From Caenimonas sp. SL110 (GTDB taxonomy: Bacteria; Pseudomonadota; Gammaproteobacteria; Burkholderiales; Burkholderiaceae_C), in contig NZ_JANU01000007.1 in the NCBI RefSeq assembly GCF_001044395.1, positions 117,621-181,620 on the forward strand: a DNA stretch of 64,000 bases, written 5' to 3'. The position numbers and the translations under genes were made by a program. Under the pieces are notes generated by a model. It was not told the origin of the DNA. It worked only from the letters and a program-made list of their open reading frames with translations, and ran no database searches. Positions 28,991 to 38,809 of this stretch are shown here, one piece after another (position 1 is the first letter of the stretch; the number at the start of each line of letters is the position of its first letter).

Positions 28991-29764
28991 TTACAGCCGT
29001 GCCCACGGAAACAGCTTGCGGTTCAGCGCCTTGAACGCGAAGTCGCTGGCCAGCCCGATCAGGCCGATGACGATGATGCCGAAGATGATCTGGTCGGTTG
29101 CAAGCAACGCCTGGCTGTCGGTGATCATGTGGCCGATGCCGCTGGAAGCGCCGATCAGCTCCGCGACGATCACATAGGTCCAGGCCCAGCCCAGCACCAT
29201 GCGTAATGTCTCTGCAATCTCGGGCGCGCTCGAAGGCAGCAGCACGCGCGTCACGATGCCGCGGTCGCCCGCGCCCAGGGTGTAAGCAGCTTCGACCAGG
29301 TCACGCCGCGTATTGCCCACGCTCACCGCGATCATCAGCACCAGCTGGAAGAACGAGCCGATGAAGATCACGGCGAGCTTTTGCGCTTCGCCAATGCCCG
29401 CCCAGAGAATCAGCAGCGGAATGAAAGCCGAAGCCGGCAGGTAGCGCGCGAAGCTCACGAAGGGTTCGAAGAACGCCTCGACCGGCTTGTACGCGCCCAT
29501 CATCACGCCCAGCGGCACGGCCAGGAAAGCAGCGATGGCAAAGCCGCCCAGCACCCGCCACACCGTCATCCCGATGTCCTTGCCGAACCCCTGGTTGGCG
29601 AGCAGGTCCCAGCCCGACCGCACCATCGTGATCGGGTCCGCGAGAAAGGTTTTGGAGACGTAGCCTCCCAGCGTGAACGCAGCCCACACCAGGAAGAACA
29701 GCACGAAGAAGCTCACGCCCAGCGCGATACGCGCGCCGGGGGAGACGGGTTGAAGCGGGCGCAA
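28991..29764 (-). CDS. ABC transporter permease (NitT/TauT type)
   Basis: This 257-residue inner-membrane protein has about six hydrophobic segments and the BPD_transp_1 coupling motif, here LVEAAYTLGAGDRGIVTRVL. It begins MRPLQPVSPGARIALGVSFF with the first transmembrane segment at about residues 11-30. It lies between the solute receptor and ATPase genes of the same transporter. The substrate is unknown from the sequence. Confidence 0.93.
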   Translation of the reverse strand: MRPLQPVSPGARIALGVSFFVLFFLVWAAFTLGGYVSKTFLADPITMVRSGWDLLANQGFGKDIGMTVWRVLGGFAIAAFLAVPLGVMMGAYKPVEAFFEPFVSFARYLPASAFIPLLILWAGIGEAQKLAVIFIGSFFQLVLMIAVSVGNTRRDLVEAAYTLGAGDRGIVTRVLLPSSAPEIAETLRMVLGWAWTYVIVAELIGASSGIGHMITDSQALLATDQIIFGIIVIGLIGLASDFAFKALNRKLFPWARL

Positions 29765-29786
29765 GGTTGTGGCTCTTCTAGAGGGC

Positions 29787-30731
29787 TTACTGGATGAAGC
29801 GCGTGTCCGCCAGCTTGCTCATGTCCGGTGCGGCCTTGATGATGCCCGCTTCGAGCAACAGGTCGGCGGCTTCCTTGCTGAATGCCGCGTGCTCGCCCGC
29901 AAAGAACTTCTGGTTGGCGGCCTTGTCCTGCCAGCGCAGGTAGGCGGCCGACTTGCCGAAGGCCTCGCCGCTTTGCTTGACGTCCGCGCCCATGATCTCG
30001 TAGCTCTTGGCCGGGTCTCTCTTGATCATCTCTACCGCTTCGAAATAGCTGTCGGCCAGCGCCTTGGCAGCCTTCGGGTTCTCCGAGAGGAACTTGGGCG
30101 TGCAGCCGAAGGTGTCCATCACCATCGGGTAGTCGAGCGTGGTGGCGATGATCTTGCCTGCTTCGGGCTTGGAACGAACCGCCGAGAGATAGGGCTCATA
30201 GGTCATGGCCGCGTCGAGGTCGGCGGTGCCCGCGATCATGGCGTTGGCAGCAGCTTGCGGCTCGAGGTTGACGATCTTCACATCCTTGGTCGACAGGCCG
30301 TTTTTCTTGAGCATCCATGCGAGGGTGAAGTAGGGCGCAGTACCCGGCGCGCTGGCGGCGACGGTCTTGCCCTTCAAGTCACTGATCTTGCCGATCGCGC
30401 CCTTGACGACCATGCCGTCCGCGCCATAGCTCTTGTCCAGCTGGAAGATCTGCGTGGTGGCGACGCCGTTGGCGTTCCACACGATCCAGGTTTCCACGGT
30501 GGTTGCTGCGCACTGCACATCGCCTGATGCAATCGCGAGGTGACGGTCCTTCTGCGGAATCTTCTTGATGGAAACGTCAAGGCCGTTCTTCTTGAAGATG
30601 CCGGCTTCCTTGGCAAGCGTGAGCGGTGCAAAGCCTGTCCAGCCGGAGATGCCGACTGACAGCTTGGTCTCTTGCGCCTGCGCGCTTGCGCAGGCCAGGG
30701 CCACCAGGGTAAGGGCAAGGAACTTCTTCAT
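29787..30731 (-). CDS. ABC transporter substrate-binding protein (NMT1/SsuA type)
   Basis: This 314-residue periplasmic receptor has a signal peptide (MKKFLALTLVALACASAQA, cleavage about residue 19-20) and then VGISGWTGFAPLTLAKEAGIF, the standard opening of NMT1/SsuA-like receptors. ATG 30731 follows GGAGA; the frame open to 30785 is not used. The gene is 50 bases downstream of hutH in the same direction, so the transporter is probably co-expressed with the hut genes and may import histidine, urocanate or a related compound. Confidence 0.92.
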   Translation of the reverse strand: MKKFLALTLVALACASAQAQETKLSVGISGWTGFAPLTLAKEAGIFKKNGLDVSIKKIPQKDRHLAIASGDVQCAATTVETWIVWNANGVATTQIFQLDKSYGADGMVVKGAIGKISDLKGKTVAASAPGTAPYFTLAWMLKKNGLSTKDVKIVNLEPQAAANAMIAGTADLDAAMTYEPYLSAVRSKPEAGKIIATTLDYPMVMDTFGCTPKFLSENPKAAKALADSYFEAVEMIKRDPAKSYEIMGADVKQSGEAFGKSAAYLRWQDKAANQKFFAGEHAAFSKEAADLLLEAGIIKAAPDMSKLADTRFIQ

Positions 30732-30781
30732 GGGGGATCTCCGTGTGGGTTGGGTGAAATCGAAATGACTGTATGCAGGGT

Positions 30782-32317
30782 TCATGCCAAACGCAATTGG
30801 TGCAACTCTGGTATCGCCTGCTCGGTGGCGTGCCCGATGGCACCGGTGGAAACGAGATGTCGCACCGCCTCCATGTCGTGCGCGAGGCTGCGGTCCTGCA
30901 TCATCGCGGGCGACACGGTTCGCACCAGCCGCATCACGCCTTCCAGCGCAGGGCTGCTGGTGAGCGGGCGCAGGAACTCGATGCCTTGCGCTGCAGCCAG
31001 CAACTCGATCGCGACGATGTGCGCCGTGTTCTCCAGCATCTGCCCCAGGCGCCGCGCGGCGAAGGTCGCCATGCTCACATGGTCTTCCTGGTTGGCAGAA
31101 GTCGGCAGGCTGTCCACGCTGGCCGGATGCGCCAGCGACTTGTTTTCAGAAGCAAGCGCTGCAGCCGTGACGTGCACGATCATGAAGCCTGAATTCAGGC
31201 CGGGTTCGGGCGTGAGAAAAGGCGGCAGGCGCGACACCACCGTGTCCACGAGCATGGCAATACGGCGCTCGGCAATCGCGCCGATCTCGGCGATGGCGAC
31301 TGCGAGCGCATCCGCGACAAGCGCCACGGGTTCAGCGTGGAAGTTGCCGCCTGAGACCATCTGGTCCGCAAACACGAGCGGGTTGTCGGTCACCGCATTG
31401 GCTTCGATCACCAGCACCCGAGCCGCATAGCGCATCTGGTCCAGGCACGCACCCATCACCTGCGGCTGGCAACGCAGGCAGTAGGGGTCTTGCACGCGGT
31501 CGTCGTTTTCAAGGTGCGACTTGCGGATCTCGCTGCCCGAGGTCAAAGCACGATAGGCAGCTGCGCAGTCGATCTGGCCCGGTTGACCTCGCACGTCATG
31601 AATGCGCGCATCGAAGGGCGCATCGCTGCCGCGCGCGGCGTCCAGCGTCAGGCCGCCTGCGATCACTGCGGCTTCGAACAGGCGGTCCACGGCAAGCAGC
31701 GCGTCGATGGCCAGTGCTGTCGACACCTGTGTGCCGTTGATCAGCGCGAGGCCTTCTTTCGCGCCCAACTTCAGCGGCGAGATGCCTGCCTGATCAAGCG
31801 CAGAAGCCGCCGGCATGCGTTCGCCGCGATAGAACACCTCGCCTTCGCCAATGAGTGGGAGCGACAGATGCGCAAGTGGTGCGAGATCACCCGAAGCACC
31901 CACCGAACCCTGGCAGGGAATCACCGGAATGATGCGCAAGTTGTAGAACGCGAGCAGCGTGTCCACGACTTCTTCGCGCACACCCGAGTGACCGCGCGCA
32001 AGACTCGTCGCCTTGAGCAAAAGGATCAGGGCCACCACCCGTTCATCGAGCGGACGACCCACGCCCACCGCGTGCGAGCGAAGCAGCTTGAGTTGCAGCA
32101 GCGCCAGGTCGCTCCTGGCGATACGGGTTGTCGCGAGCTTGCCAAAGCCGGTGTTGACGCCATACACCGGCGCGTCGCCGTCGGCCGCGCGTTGCACCAG
32201 CGCGGCGCTGGCGCGTATGCCGTCCCTGCAAGACGGCGAGAGTTGCACTTGCTCGGATGTGCTGCTGCACAGCTGGCGCAGCTCGGCCAGCGTGAGCTTT
32301 CCGGGAGTCAGGATCAT
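30782..32317 (-). CDS. hutH: Histidine ammonia-lyase
   Basis: HutH of 511 residues removes ammonia from histidine to give urocanate. The Ala141-Ser142-Gly143 triad in GSVGASGDLAPL forms the MIO electrophile, and the catalytic Tyr lies in APVYGVNTGFG (residue 52). The C-terminal half has QEDHVSMATFAARRLGQMLE. ATG 32317 gives the family length, although the ribosome binding site is weak. It is the first step of the hut pathway and lies 22 bases after hutU in the same operon. Confidence 0.97.
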   Translation of the reverse strand: MILTPGKLTLAELRQLCSSTSEQVQLSPSCRDGIRASAALVQRAADGDAPVYGVNTGFGKLATTRIARSDLALLQLKLLRSHAVGVGRPLDERVVALILLLKATSLARGHSGVREEVVDTLLAFYNLRIIPVIPCQGSVGASGDLAPLAHLSLPLIGEGEVFYRGERMPAASALDQAGISPLKLGAKEGLALINGTQVSTALAIDALLAVDRLFEAAVIAGGLTLDAARGSDAPFDARIHDVRGQPGQIDCAAAYRALTSGSEIRKSHLENDDRVQDPYCLRCQPQVMGACLDQMRYAARVLVIEANAVTDNPLVFADQMVSGGNFHAEPVALVADALAVAIAEIGAIAERRIAMLVDTVVSRLPPFLTPEPGLNSGFMIVHVTAAALASENKSLAHPASVDSLPTSANQEDHVSMATFAARRLGQMLENTAHIVAIELLAAAQGIEFLRPLTSSPALEGVMRLVRTVSPAMMQDRSLAHDMEAVRHLVSTGAIGHATEQAIPELHQLRLA

Positions 32318-32339
32318 GAGATTTACCGGAAGAAGGGAC

Positions 32340-34043
32340 TTACCGCAGCATGGGCAGGTTGAGCTTGTTCTCGCGCGCAGATTCGATGGCGATCTCGTAT
32401 CCGGCATCGGCATGGCGCATCACGCCGGTGGCCGGGTCATTCCACAAGACGCGTTCGACCTTTTCGGCGGCTTCTTTCGTGCCATCGCAAACGATGACCA
32501 CGCCCGAGTGCTGCGAGTACCCCATGCCCACACCGCCGCCGTGATGAATGCTGACCCAGGTCGCGCCGCTCGCGGTATTGAGCAGTGCGTTGAGCAGCGG
32601 CCAGTCGCTGACGGCATCGCTGCCGTCTTTCATGCTTTCGGTTTCGCGGTTGGGCGATGCGACCGAGCCGCTGTCGAGGTGGTCGCGACCGATGACGATG
32701 GGGGCCTTGAGTTCGCCGGTTCGCACCATCTCGTTGAACGCCAGCCCTGCGATATGCCGCTCGCCCAGGCCGATCCAGCAGATGCGTGCGGGCAGGCCCT
32801 GGTAGCTGATGCGTTCTTCGGCCATGTCGAGCCAGCGATGCAGCGGCGCGTTGTTGGGAAACAGCTCCTTCATCTTCGCGTCGGTCTTGCGGATGTCTTG
32901 CGGGTCGCCCGAGAGCGCGACCCAGCGGAAGGGCCCGACGCCACGGCAAAACAGCGGGCGAATATAGGCCGGCACAAAGCCGGGGTAGTCGAACGCGTTG
33001 GCAACGCCGAAATCCTGCGCGACCTGGCGCAGGTTGTTTCCGTAGTCCACCGTGGGCACGCCCATCTCGTGGAATTCGAGCATGGCCTTCACATGCGCTG
33101 CGCACGACTCGCCGGCTGCCTGCTTCAACGCGGCGTGCTGCGAAGCATCTTTTTGCGCGGCTTGCCATTGCTCGACCGACCAGCCGGCGGGCAGGTAGCC
33201 GTTGATGATGTCGTGCGCGGAAGTCTGGTCGGTGACGATGTCGGGCCGGATGCCGCCAGCTTTTGCGCGCCGGGCCAGTTCGGGCACGATCTCGGCGGCA
33301 TTGCCGCACAGGCCGATGGACACGGCTTCCTTGCGCGAGGTGTGGTGTGCGATCAGGGCCAGTGCCTCGTCCAGGTCCCTGGCCTGCTTGTCGAGGTATC
33401 GGGTGCGCAGGCGAAAGTCGATGCGCGATTGCTGGCACTCGATGTTGAGCGAGCAGGCACCGGCAAACGATGCGGCCAATGGCTGCGCGCCGCCCATGCC
33501 GCCCAGGCCTGCGGTCAACACCCAGCGGCCTGCGAGGTCACCGCCGAAATGCTGGCGACCGGCTTCGACAAATGTTTCGTAGGTGCCCTGCACGATGCCC
33601 TGCGTGCCGATGTAGATCCAGCTGCCCGCCGTCATCTGGCCGTACATCATCAAGCCCGCCCGATCGAGCTCATTGAAGTGCTCCCAGGTGGCCCACTTGG
33701 GAACGAGGTTGGAGTTGGCAATGAGCACGCGCGGCGCGCCTTCATGCGTGCGGAACACGCCGACCGGCTTGCCCGATTGCACGAGCAGTGTTTCATCAGG
33801 CTTGAGCTTGCGCAGCGAATCGAGGATGGCGTCGAACGCGGGCCAGTTGCGCGCTGCCTTTCCGATGCCGCCGTACACCACGAGTTCATCGGGGTTCTCG
33901 GCGACGGCGGGGTCCAGGTTGTTCTGGATCATGCGGTAGGCCGCTTCGATCTGCCAGTTCGCGCAAGTCAGCGCCGTGCCTTGCGGCGCGTGCACGGGGC
34001 GCGCCTTGCTGTCGAGGAAGGGTGTGGTCGAAAGATCGGACAT
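32340..34043 (-). CDS. hutU: Urocanate hydratase
   Basis: HutU of 567 residues hydrates urocanate to imidazolone propionate using tightly bound NAD as an electrophile. It shows [20 protein letters not shown] at the N-terminus, [20 protein letters not shown] for NAD binding and the C-terminal [24 protein letters not shown] precedes the ATG. It is the first gene of the minus-strand hut transcript, divergent from hutC, with a HutC-type operator between them. Confidence 0.97.
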   Translation of the reverse strand: MSDLSTTPFLDSKARPVHAPQGTALTCANWQIEAAYRMIQNNLDPAVAENPDELVVYGGIGKAARNWPAFDAILDSLRKLKPDETLLVQSGKPVGVFRTHEGAPRVLIANSNLVPKWATWEHFNELDRAGLMMYGQMTAGSWIYIGTQGIVQGTYETFVEAGRQHFGGDLAGRWVLTAGLGGMGGAQPLAASFAGACSLNIECQQSRIDFRLRTRYLDKQARDLDEALALIAHHTSRKEAVSIGLCGNAAEIVPELARRAKAGGIRPDIVTDQTSAHDIINGYLPAGWSVEQWQAAQKDASQHAALKQAAGESCAAHVKAMLEFHEMGVPTVDYGNNLRQVAQDFGVANAFDYPGFVPAYIRPLFCRGVGPFRWVALSGDPQDIRKTDAKMKELFPNNAPLHRWLDMAEERISYQGLPARICWIGLGERHIAGLAFNEMVRTGELKAPIVIGRDHLDSGSVASPNRETESMKDGSDAVSDWPLLNALLNTASGATWVSIHHGGGVGMGYSQHSGVVIVCDGTKEAAEKVERVLWNDPATGVMRHADAGYEIAIESARENKLNLPMLR

Positions 34044-34070
34044 GGAGGCTCCAATAAAAGGCGCTGCATG

Positions 34071-34096
34071 GATTGCGGGTCAAGCCCGCAATGACA
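34071..34096. repeat. CATTGCGGG-type stem-loop repeat (family A)
   Basis: ATTGCGGG and CCCGCAAT are arms of a perfect 8-base inverted repeat with a 5-base loop. The same element occurs at about 46206, 46340, 47679 and 50007. Here it lies between the hutU start and the HutC operator. Confidence 0.8.
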
Positions 34097-34128
34097 CCAG
34101 GAAGGCTGACACGGGAAATGAAATCGTA

Positions 34129-34142
34129 GTTGTCTATACAAC
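34129..34142. promoter_or_regulatory. Probable HutC operator in the hutU-hutC divergent region
   Basis: GTTGTCTATACAAC has GTTGT and ACAAC as inverted arms and closely resembles the HutC sites of other proteobacteria (TTGTAT-AGACAA type). It lies 29 bases before the hutC start and 86 bases before the hutU start, suited to repress both transcripts. Urocanate is the known inducer of HutC. Confidence 0.7.
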
Positions 34143-34170
34143 TTGTGTCAACTGGGTTATTCTCCGATTC

Positions 34171-34875
34171 ATGAGCGACGTTCCCGCGTACGAGCAGGTC
34201 AAGGCCCACATCCGCCAGCGCATTGCAAGCGGCGAGTGGCGTCCGGGCGATCCGGTGCCCAGCGAGGCTGCGCTGATGGCGCAGTTCTCCATCAGCCGCA
34301 TGACGGCGAACCGCGCCTTGCGTGAACTCGCCGCCGAGGGCCTGGTGAACCGGGTGCAGGGCTCGGGCACGCGAGTCGCGCAGCTGCACCGCATCTCATC
34401 GCGCCTGACCATCCGCGATATTCACGAAGAGGTGGTCGAGCGCGGCCACGTTCACACGACCCGTGTGCTGCTGCTTGCACGAGAGAAGGCGGGCGGCGAG
34501 GTGGCGCTGTCGCTGGGCGTGCCTGCGGGTTCGATCGTGTTCCATAGCGTGCTCATCCACATGGAGAACGGTGTGCCGATCCAGTACGAGGATCGTTATG
34601 TGAATCCGGCGGCGGCACCCGATTACATCGACACCGATTTCACCCAGGCATCACCGACCTTGCATCTGCTGCAACATGCACCGCTGACAGAAGCCAGCTA
34701 CTCCATCGAGGCCTGCCTGCCGACCGCGGATGAGGCGCGCGAACTCTCCATCAAACGCAGCGAGCCTTGCCTTGTGATGATGCGCCGTACGGTCAGTGGG
34801 GCCAACGTGGCCAGCGTGGCCCGGCTGCTGTATCCGGCTTCGCGCTACAGCTTTGCAGGAGAATTCCAGGCATGA
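34171..34875 (+). CDS. hutC: Histidine utilisation repressor HutC (GntR family)
   Basis: HutC of 234 residues has an N-terminal GntR winged helix (AYEQVKAHIRQRIASGEWRP, then VPSEAALMAQFSISRMTANR) and a C-terminal UTRA ligand domain (about residues 90-230, with QYEDRYVNPAAAPDYIDTDF). HutC proteins repress hut genes and release DNA on binding urocanate. ATG 34171 is chosen since the frame upstream runs through the operator and repeat. It overlaps hutD by 4 bases. Confidence 0.95.
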   Translation: MSDVPAYEQVKAHIRQRIASGEWRPGDPVPSEAALMAQFSISRMTANRALRELAAEGLVNRVQGSGTRVAQLHRISSRLTIRDIHEEVVERGHVHTTRVLLLAREKAGGEVALSLGVPAGSIVFHSVLIHMENGVPIQYEDRYVNPAAAPDYIDTDFTQASPTLHLLQHAPLTEASYSIEACLPTADEARELSIKRSEPCLVMMRRTVSGANVASVARLLYPASRYSFAGEFQA

Positions 34876-35426
34876 ACTGGACTTTGATTCGTGCTTCTGA
34901 TGCTGCGGTGCAGCCCTGGCGCAACGGCGGCGGCGTGACGCGTGAACTCCTGGCCTGGCCTTCGGGCGACGACTGGGCTGTGCGGATTTCATTGGCCGAT
35001 GTATCGCGCGCCGGCCCGTTCTCGTCGTTTCCCGGCGTTGACCGCTGGTTCGCGGTGTTGACCGGGGCCGGTGTGGAGTTGACGGTCGATGGTGCCTTGC
35101 ACCGGGTCACCCGAGCCGATCCGGCGCTGGCATTCAGCGGCGGCGCCGTGGTGGATTGCCGCCTTCTGGGAGGCGCGACGCTCGATCTCAACCTGATGGT
35201 GAAAGACCGCGTAGCACGAATGGATCGGGTCAATGGCACATGGACCGGACGGCTGCGCGCCGAGACGCTGGTCGCAGCCTTCGCCAGCGAATCGGACGCA
35301 TCGCTCGACTGCGCCGGTGTGGTCACGCGCGTGCCCGCCGGCACATTGGCCTGGCGGCTGCTGCCCAGTGAAACGCGAGTGCAGCTCAGCGGCGATGACG
35401 CGATCTGGATGGAGGTGGCGCCTTGA
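34872..35426 (+). CDS. hutD: HutD family protein
   Basis: This 184-residue cupin-type protein matches HutD, which is found in many hut operons and has been proposed to limit pathway flux in Pseudomonas. It shows [20 protein letters not shown] at about residues 14-33, then [20 protein letters not shown] and [20 protein letters not shown]. Its ATG overlaps the hutC stop, and its stop overlaps the hutI start. It has no known catalytic reaction in the pathway. Confidence 0.93.
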   Translation: MNWTLIRASDAAVQPWRNGGGVTRELLAWPSGDDWAVRISLADVSRAGPFSSFPGVDRWFAVLTGAGVELTVDGALHRVTRADPALAFSGGAVVDCRLLGGATLDLNLMVKDRVARMDRVNGTWTGRLRAETLVAAFASESDASLDCAGVVTRVPAGTLAWRLLPSETRVQLSGDDAIWMEVAP

Positions 35427-36637
35427 CCGTTTCGCTCTGGACTCACTGCCGCATCGCGACCATGCAGCCGGAGGCAGCGACGCCTTACGGCCTTATCGAC
35501 GACGCTGCGCTTGTTGTGCAGGGCGGGCGCATTGCGTGGGTCGGCGACCGGGCAGCGCTCGCGCCGTTCTGGAGCGAGCAGGCCAGTGAGCAGCACGACT
35601 GCGGTGGCGCGCTCATCACGCCGGGGCTCATCGACTGTCACACGCACCTGGTCTACGGCGGTGATCGTGCAAACGAGTTCGAGCTGCGCTTGAACGGCGC
35701 GAGCTATGAAGAGATCGCGCGCGCAGGCGGCGGCATCGCATCGACGGTGCAAGCCACGCGCGCCGCCAGCGAAGACGACCTGTTCGCACAAAGCCTGCCG
35801 CGTTTGAACGCACTGATGGCTGAAGGCGTGACCACGCTGGAGATCAAATCCGGCTATGGCCTGTCGCTGGAGCACGAGCGCAAATGCCTGCGTGTCGCGC
35901 GCCGGCTTGGGGCGCAGGCGGGGATAGCGGTTCGCACGACCTTTCTTGGCGCGCATGCACTGCCGCCCGAGTTCACCGGCCGCGCGGACGAGTACATCGA
36001 CGCGGTGCTGCAGATGCTGCCCGCGCTGCATGAAGAAGGCCTCGTCGATGCGGTCGATGCCTTCTGCGAGCGGATCGCTTTCAGCACGGCGCAGACCGAG
36101 CGTGTGTTTACCGCAGCGAAGGCGCTGGGGTTGCCGGTCAAGCTGCACGCCGAGCAACTGAGTGACAGCGGCGGCGCGCAGCTGGCGGCCCGCTTTGGCG
36201 CGCTCAGCTGCGACCACCTGGAGTGGCTGGGCGAGGAGGGCGCGAAAGCCATGGCACAGGCAGGCACGGTCGCCGTGCTCTTGCCCGGCGCTTTCTATTT
36301 CCTGCGCGAGACAAAGCTGCCGCCGGTCGCCATGCTTCGCGAGCACGGCGTGCCCATGGCGATATCGACCGATTGCAATCCTGGCAGTTCGCCCTGCACC
36401 TCGATTTTGCTGATGCTCAACATGGCGTGCACGCTTTTTCGACTGACGCCCGAGGAAGCCTGGGCCGGTGTCACGCGCCATGCGGCGCTCGCGCTGGGTC
36501 TCGCAGATCGGGGTGCGCTGGCACAAGGCATGCGAGCGGATTTCGTGCTTTGGGATGTGCGCAGCCCTGCACAGCTTGTCTATCCGATGGGGCTCAATCC
36601 CCGTCGCGCAACCGTGATCGACGGCAACCTGCAATGA
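35423..36637 (+). CDS. hutI: Imidazolonepropionase, TTG start
   Basis: HutI of 404 residues hydrolyses imidazolone propionate to formiminoglutamate. It is a metal-dependent amidohydrolase with the HxH motif in [14 protein letters not shown] (His73, His75) and the later metal and substrate residues in [17 protein letters not shown] and [10 protein letters not shown]. The start is TTG 35423, inside the hutD stop, with GGAGG upstream at good distance. Length is typical. Confidence 0.96.
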   Translation: MTVSLWTHCRIATMQPEAATPYGLIDDAALVVQGGRIAWVGDRAALAPFWSEQASEQHDCGGALITPGLIDCHTHLVYGGDRANEFELRLNGASYEEIARAGGGIASTVQATRAASEDDLFAQSLPRLNALMAEGVTTLEIKSGYGLSLEHERKCLRVARRLGAQAGIAVRTTFLGAHALPPEFTGRADEYIDAVLQMLPALHEEGLVDAVDAFCERIAFSTAQTERVFTAAKALGLPVKLHAEQLSDSGGAQLAARFGALSCDHLEWLGEEGAKAMAQAGTVAVLLPGAFYFLRETKLPPVAMLREHGVPMAISTDCNPGSSPCTSILLMLNMACTLFRLTPEEAWAGVTRHAALALGLADRGALAQGMRADFVLWDVRSPAQLVYPMGLNPRRATVIDGNLQ

Positions 36638-37446
36638 ATCAACACACGACTTTCACCCTCGACCGGGGACGCGCGCCTTTGCTGGTGAGCATGCCGCACA
36701 TCGGCACCGAAATACCCGATGACCTTCGCGCCGACTACCTGCCGCGCGCCCTGGATGTCGAAGACACGGACTGGCATCTGGCGCGGCTTTACGATCATCT
36801 TGAAGCGATGGGCGCGAGCGTGTTGCGGCCGCGTTATTCGCGTTATGTGATCGACCTCAATCGCCCGCCCGACGACGCGCCCATGTATCCCGGCGCATCG
36901 AATACCGAGCTGTGCCCGACGCGATTTTTCACAGGCGATCCGCTGTACGCGGCGGGCCGTGAGCCATCGCCGCAAGAGCGCCAGCGCAGGCGCGATGCGT
37001 ACTGGCGCCCGTATCACGACGCGCTGCAGGGCGAACTGGATCGCCTGAAGGCCGAGCATGGCTACGCACTGCTGTGGGATGCACACAGCATCCGCTCGGC
37101 CATTCCCTGGCTCTTCGAGGGCGTGCTGCCGGGCCTGAACATCGGCACCGCAAATGGCGCGAGCGCAGATGCGTCCATCACGACGGCTGTGGCCAGCGCG
37201 GCGTCGCGCCATGTGAATGTGAGCCACATCGTCAACGGCCGATTCAAGGGCGGCTACATCACGCGTCACTACGGCAATCCGGCCGCGCATGTGCATGCGG
37301 TGCAGCTGGAGATGTGCCAGAACCTCTACATGAGCGAGACGGCGCCGTATGACTATGACGAAGCGCTCGCCCAATCGGTGCAACCGGTGCTGGGCGACAT
37401 GATGCGAGCTGCGGTCCAGGCCGCTGCAAAGCTCCATGCCCGGTGA
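36634..37446 (+). CDS. hutG: N-formylglutamate deformylase
   Basis: HutG of 270 residues, from the N-formylglutamate amidohydrolase family, cleaves formylglutamate to glutamate and formate, the last step of the five-step hut route. Motifs include [45 protein letters not shown] and [16 protein letters not shown] 36634 overlaps the hutI stop; the longer frame upstream lies inside hutI. The presence of hutF next to it confirms the formylglutamate variant of the pathway. Confidence 0.95.
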   Translation: MNQHTTFTLDRGRAPLLVSMPHIGTEIPDDLRADYLPRALDVEDTDWHLARLYDHLEAMGASVLRPRYSRYVIDLNRPPDDAPMYPGASNTELCPTRFFTGDPLYAAGREPSPQERQRRRDAYWRPYHDALQGELDRLKAEHGYALLWDAHSIRSAIPWLFEGVLPGLNIGTANGASADASITTAVASAASRHVNVSHIVNGRFKGGYITRHYGNPAAHVHAVQLEMCQNLYMSETAPYDYDEALAQSVQPVLGDMMRAAVQAAAKLHAR

Positions 37447-38806
37447 GCAGCGCTTCCTCGCTCCGGCTGCCTGGATCAACGGCGGCTGGCGCAGCAACGT
37501 GCTGCTGGTCGCGGGCGCTGATGGATCGTGGTTGCGAATCGTGCCCGATGCGCCGCCCGATCAGCAGCAGGGCGTAACGACGCTCGCCGGCCCTGTCCTG
37601 CCGGGCCTGGTCAACGGACACAGCCACGCTTTCCAGCGCGCCATCGCGGGCCTGACCGAGCGAAGCACATCGGCCGATGACGACTTCTGGAGCTGGCGCG
37701 AGCGCATGTACGGCGCGGCCTTGCGCGTCACGCCCGGGCAACTTGAATCAATCGCCGCCTTCCTCTACGCCGAGTTGCTACGCGCGGGCTACACGCAGGT
37801 CTGCGAGTTTCACTACCTGCACAACGATGTGGACGGCAAGGCCTATGCCGACCCGGTGGAGCTTTCGCTGGGCCTCGTGCGCGCCGCCAGGCGTGTCGGC
37901 ATCGGGCTCACGTTGCTGCCCACGCTCTACATGCGCCAGGGCTTCGCAGCCGCGGGCCTGCGCGAAGACCAGCGACGTTTCGCGTCCACCCCGGATTCGA
38001 TCCTGAACATAGCGGGCCGGATTGCATCCCAAGAGACGCATGGCGCACGGGTCAATGCAGGTGTTGCGATCCATTCGTTGCGAGCGGTGGGCGAGGGCGC
38101 GCTGCGCGAACTGGCTGCCGGTGCTTCACCGGTCATGCCCATTCACATCCATATCGCCGAGCAGCGCCGCGAAGTCGAGGACTGCATCGTCGAGCATGGC
38201 GTGCGGCCCGTCGAATGGCTGCTGTCGCAAGTCAATGTCGATGAGCGCTGGAACCTTGTGCATGCCACGCAGGCCACGAGCACTGAACTCAACGCCATTC
38301 GCGACAGACACGCATCGATCGTGATCTGCCCCAGCACCGAAGGCAACCTGGGCGATGGCGTGTTCGACCTGCCGGCGTGGATGGGGCACAGCGGCAACTG
38401 GTCGATAGGCTCCGACAGCCACGTCACACGCAGCTGGCAGGAAGAGCTGCGCCTGCTGGAGTATTCGCAGCGCTTTCACCTGCGCAAGCGCAATGTGGCT
38501 GCCAGCGCGGCGCTGAGCGAAAGCTCTGCGGGGGCGCTGTTCCAGGGCGCGCTCCATGGCGGCAGCGCGGCCTGCGGCCTGCGAGTCGGCGGGCTTGCCG
38601 TCGGCGAGCGCGCGGACTTCATGGTCGTGGATGGCGATGCGCCCTCGCTGGCAGGCATCCCGCAATCCCACTTGCTGGACGCAGCCGTGTTCTCCAGCCC
38701 CGACGCGGCGATGCTTGAAACTTACGTCGCGGGACGCCGCATCGAGCTGGACATGCGCGCGCTGCGAGCCGACTTTGTCCGTGCCATGACTGCGCTGTGG
38801 TCGTAA
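37436..38806 (+). CDS. hutF: Formimidoylglutamate deiminase
   Basis: HutF of 456 residues deiminates formiminoglutamate to formylglutamate and ammonia. It is an amidohydrolase with HxH in LVNGHSHAFQRAIAG (His62, His64), a second metal region in IHIHIAEQRREVEDC and the Asp in GSDSHVTRSW. It overlaps hutG by 11 bases in another frame, the closest packing in the operon. Together with HutH, HutU, HutI and HutG it completes histidine degradation to glutamate. Confidence 0.95.
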   Translation: MPGEQRFLAPAAWINGGWRSNVLLVAGADGSWLRIVPDAPPDQQQGVTTLAGPVLPGLVNGHSHAFQRAIAGLTERSTSADDDFWSWRERMYGAALRVTPGQLESIAAFLYAELLRAGYTQVCEFHYLHNDVDGKAYADPVELSLGLVRAARRVGIGLTLLPTLYMRQGFAAAGLREDQRRFASTPDSILNIAGRIASQETHGARVNAGVAIHSLRAVGEGALRELAAGASPVMPIHIHIAEQRREVEDCIVEHGVRPVEWLLSQVNVDERWNLVHATQATSTELNAIRDRHASIVICPSTEGNLGDGVFDLPAWMGHSGNWSIGSDSHVTRSWQEELRLLEYSQRFHLRKRNVAASAALSESSAGALFQGALHGGSAACGLRVGGLAVGERADFMVVDGDAPSLAGIPQSHLLDAAVFSSPDAAMLETYVAGRRIELDMRALRADFVRAMTALWS

Positions 38807-38809
38807 GCG

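Noticed and set aside
32013..34094. Open frame of 693 codons on the plus strand opposite hutU and hutH
   Set aside because: It spans two well-supported minus-strand genes and their gap, and its composition is typical of an antisense shadow.
34793..36634. Open frame of 613 codons on the minus strand opposite hutD and hutI
   Set aside because: It is the shadow of two overlapping genes with clear motifs and would start exactly opposite the hutI end by chance.
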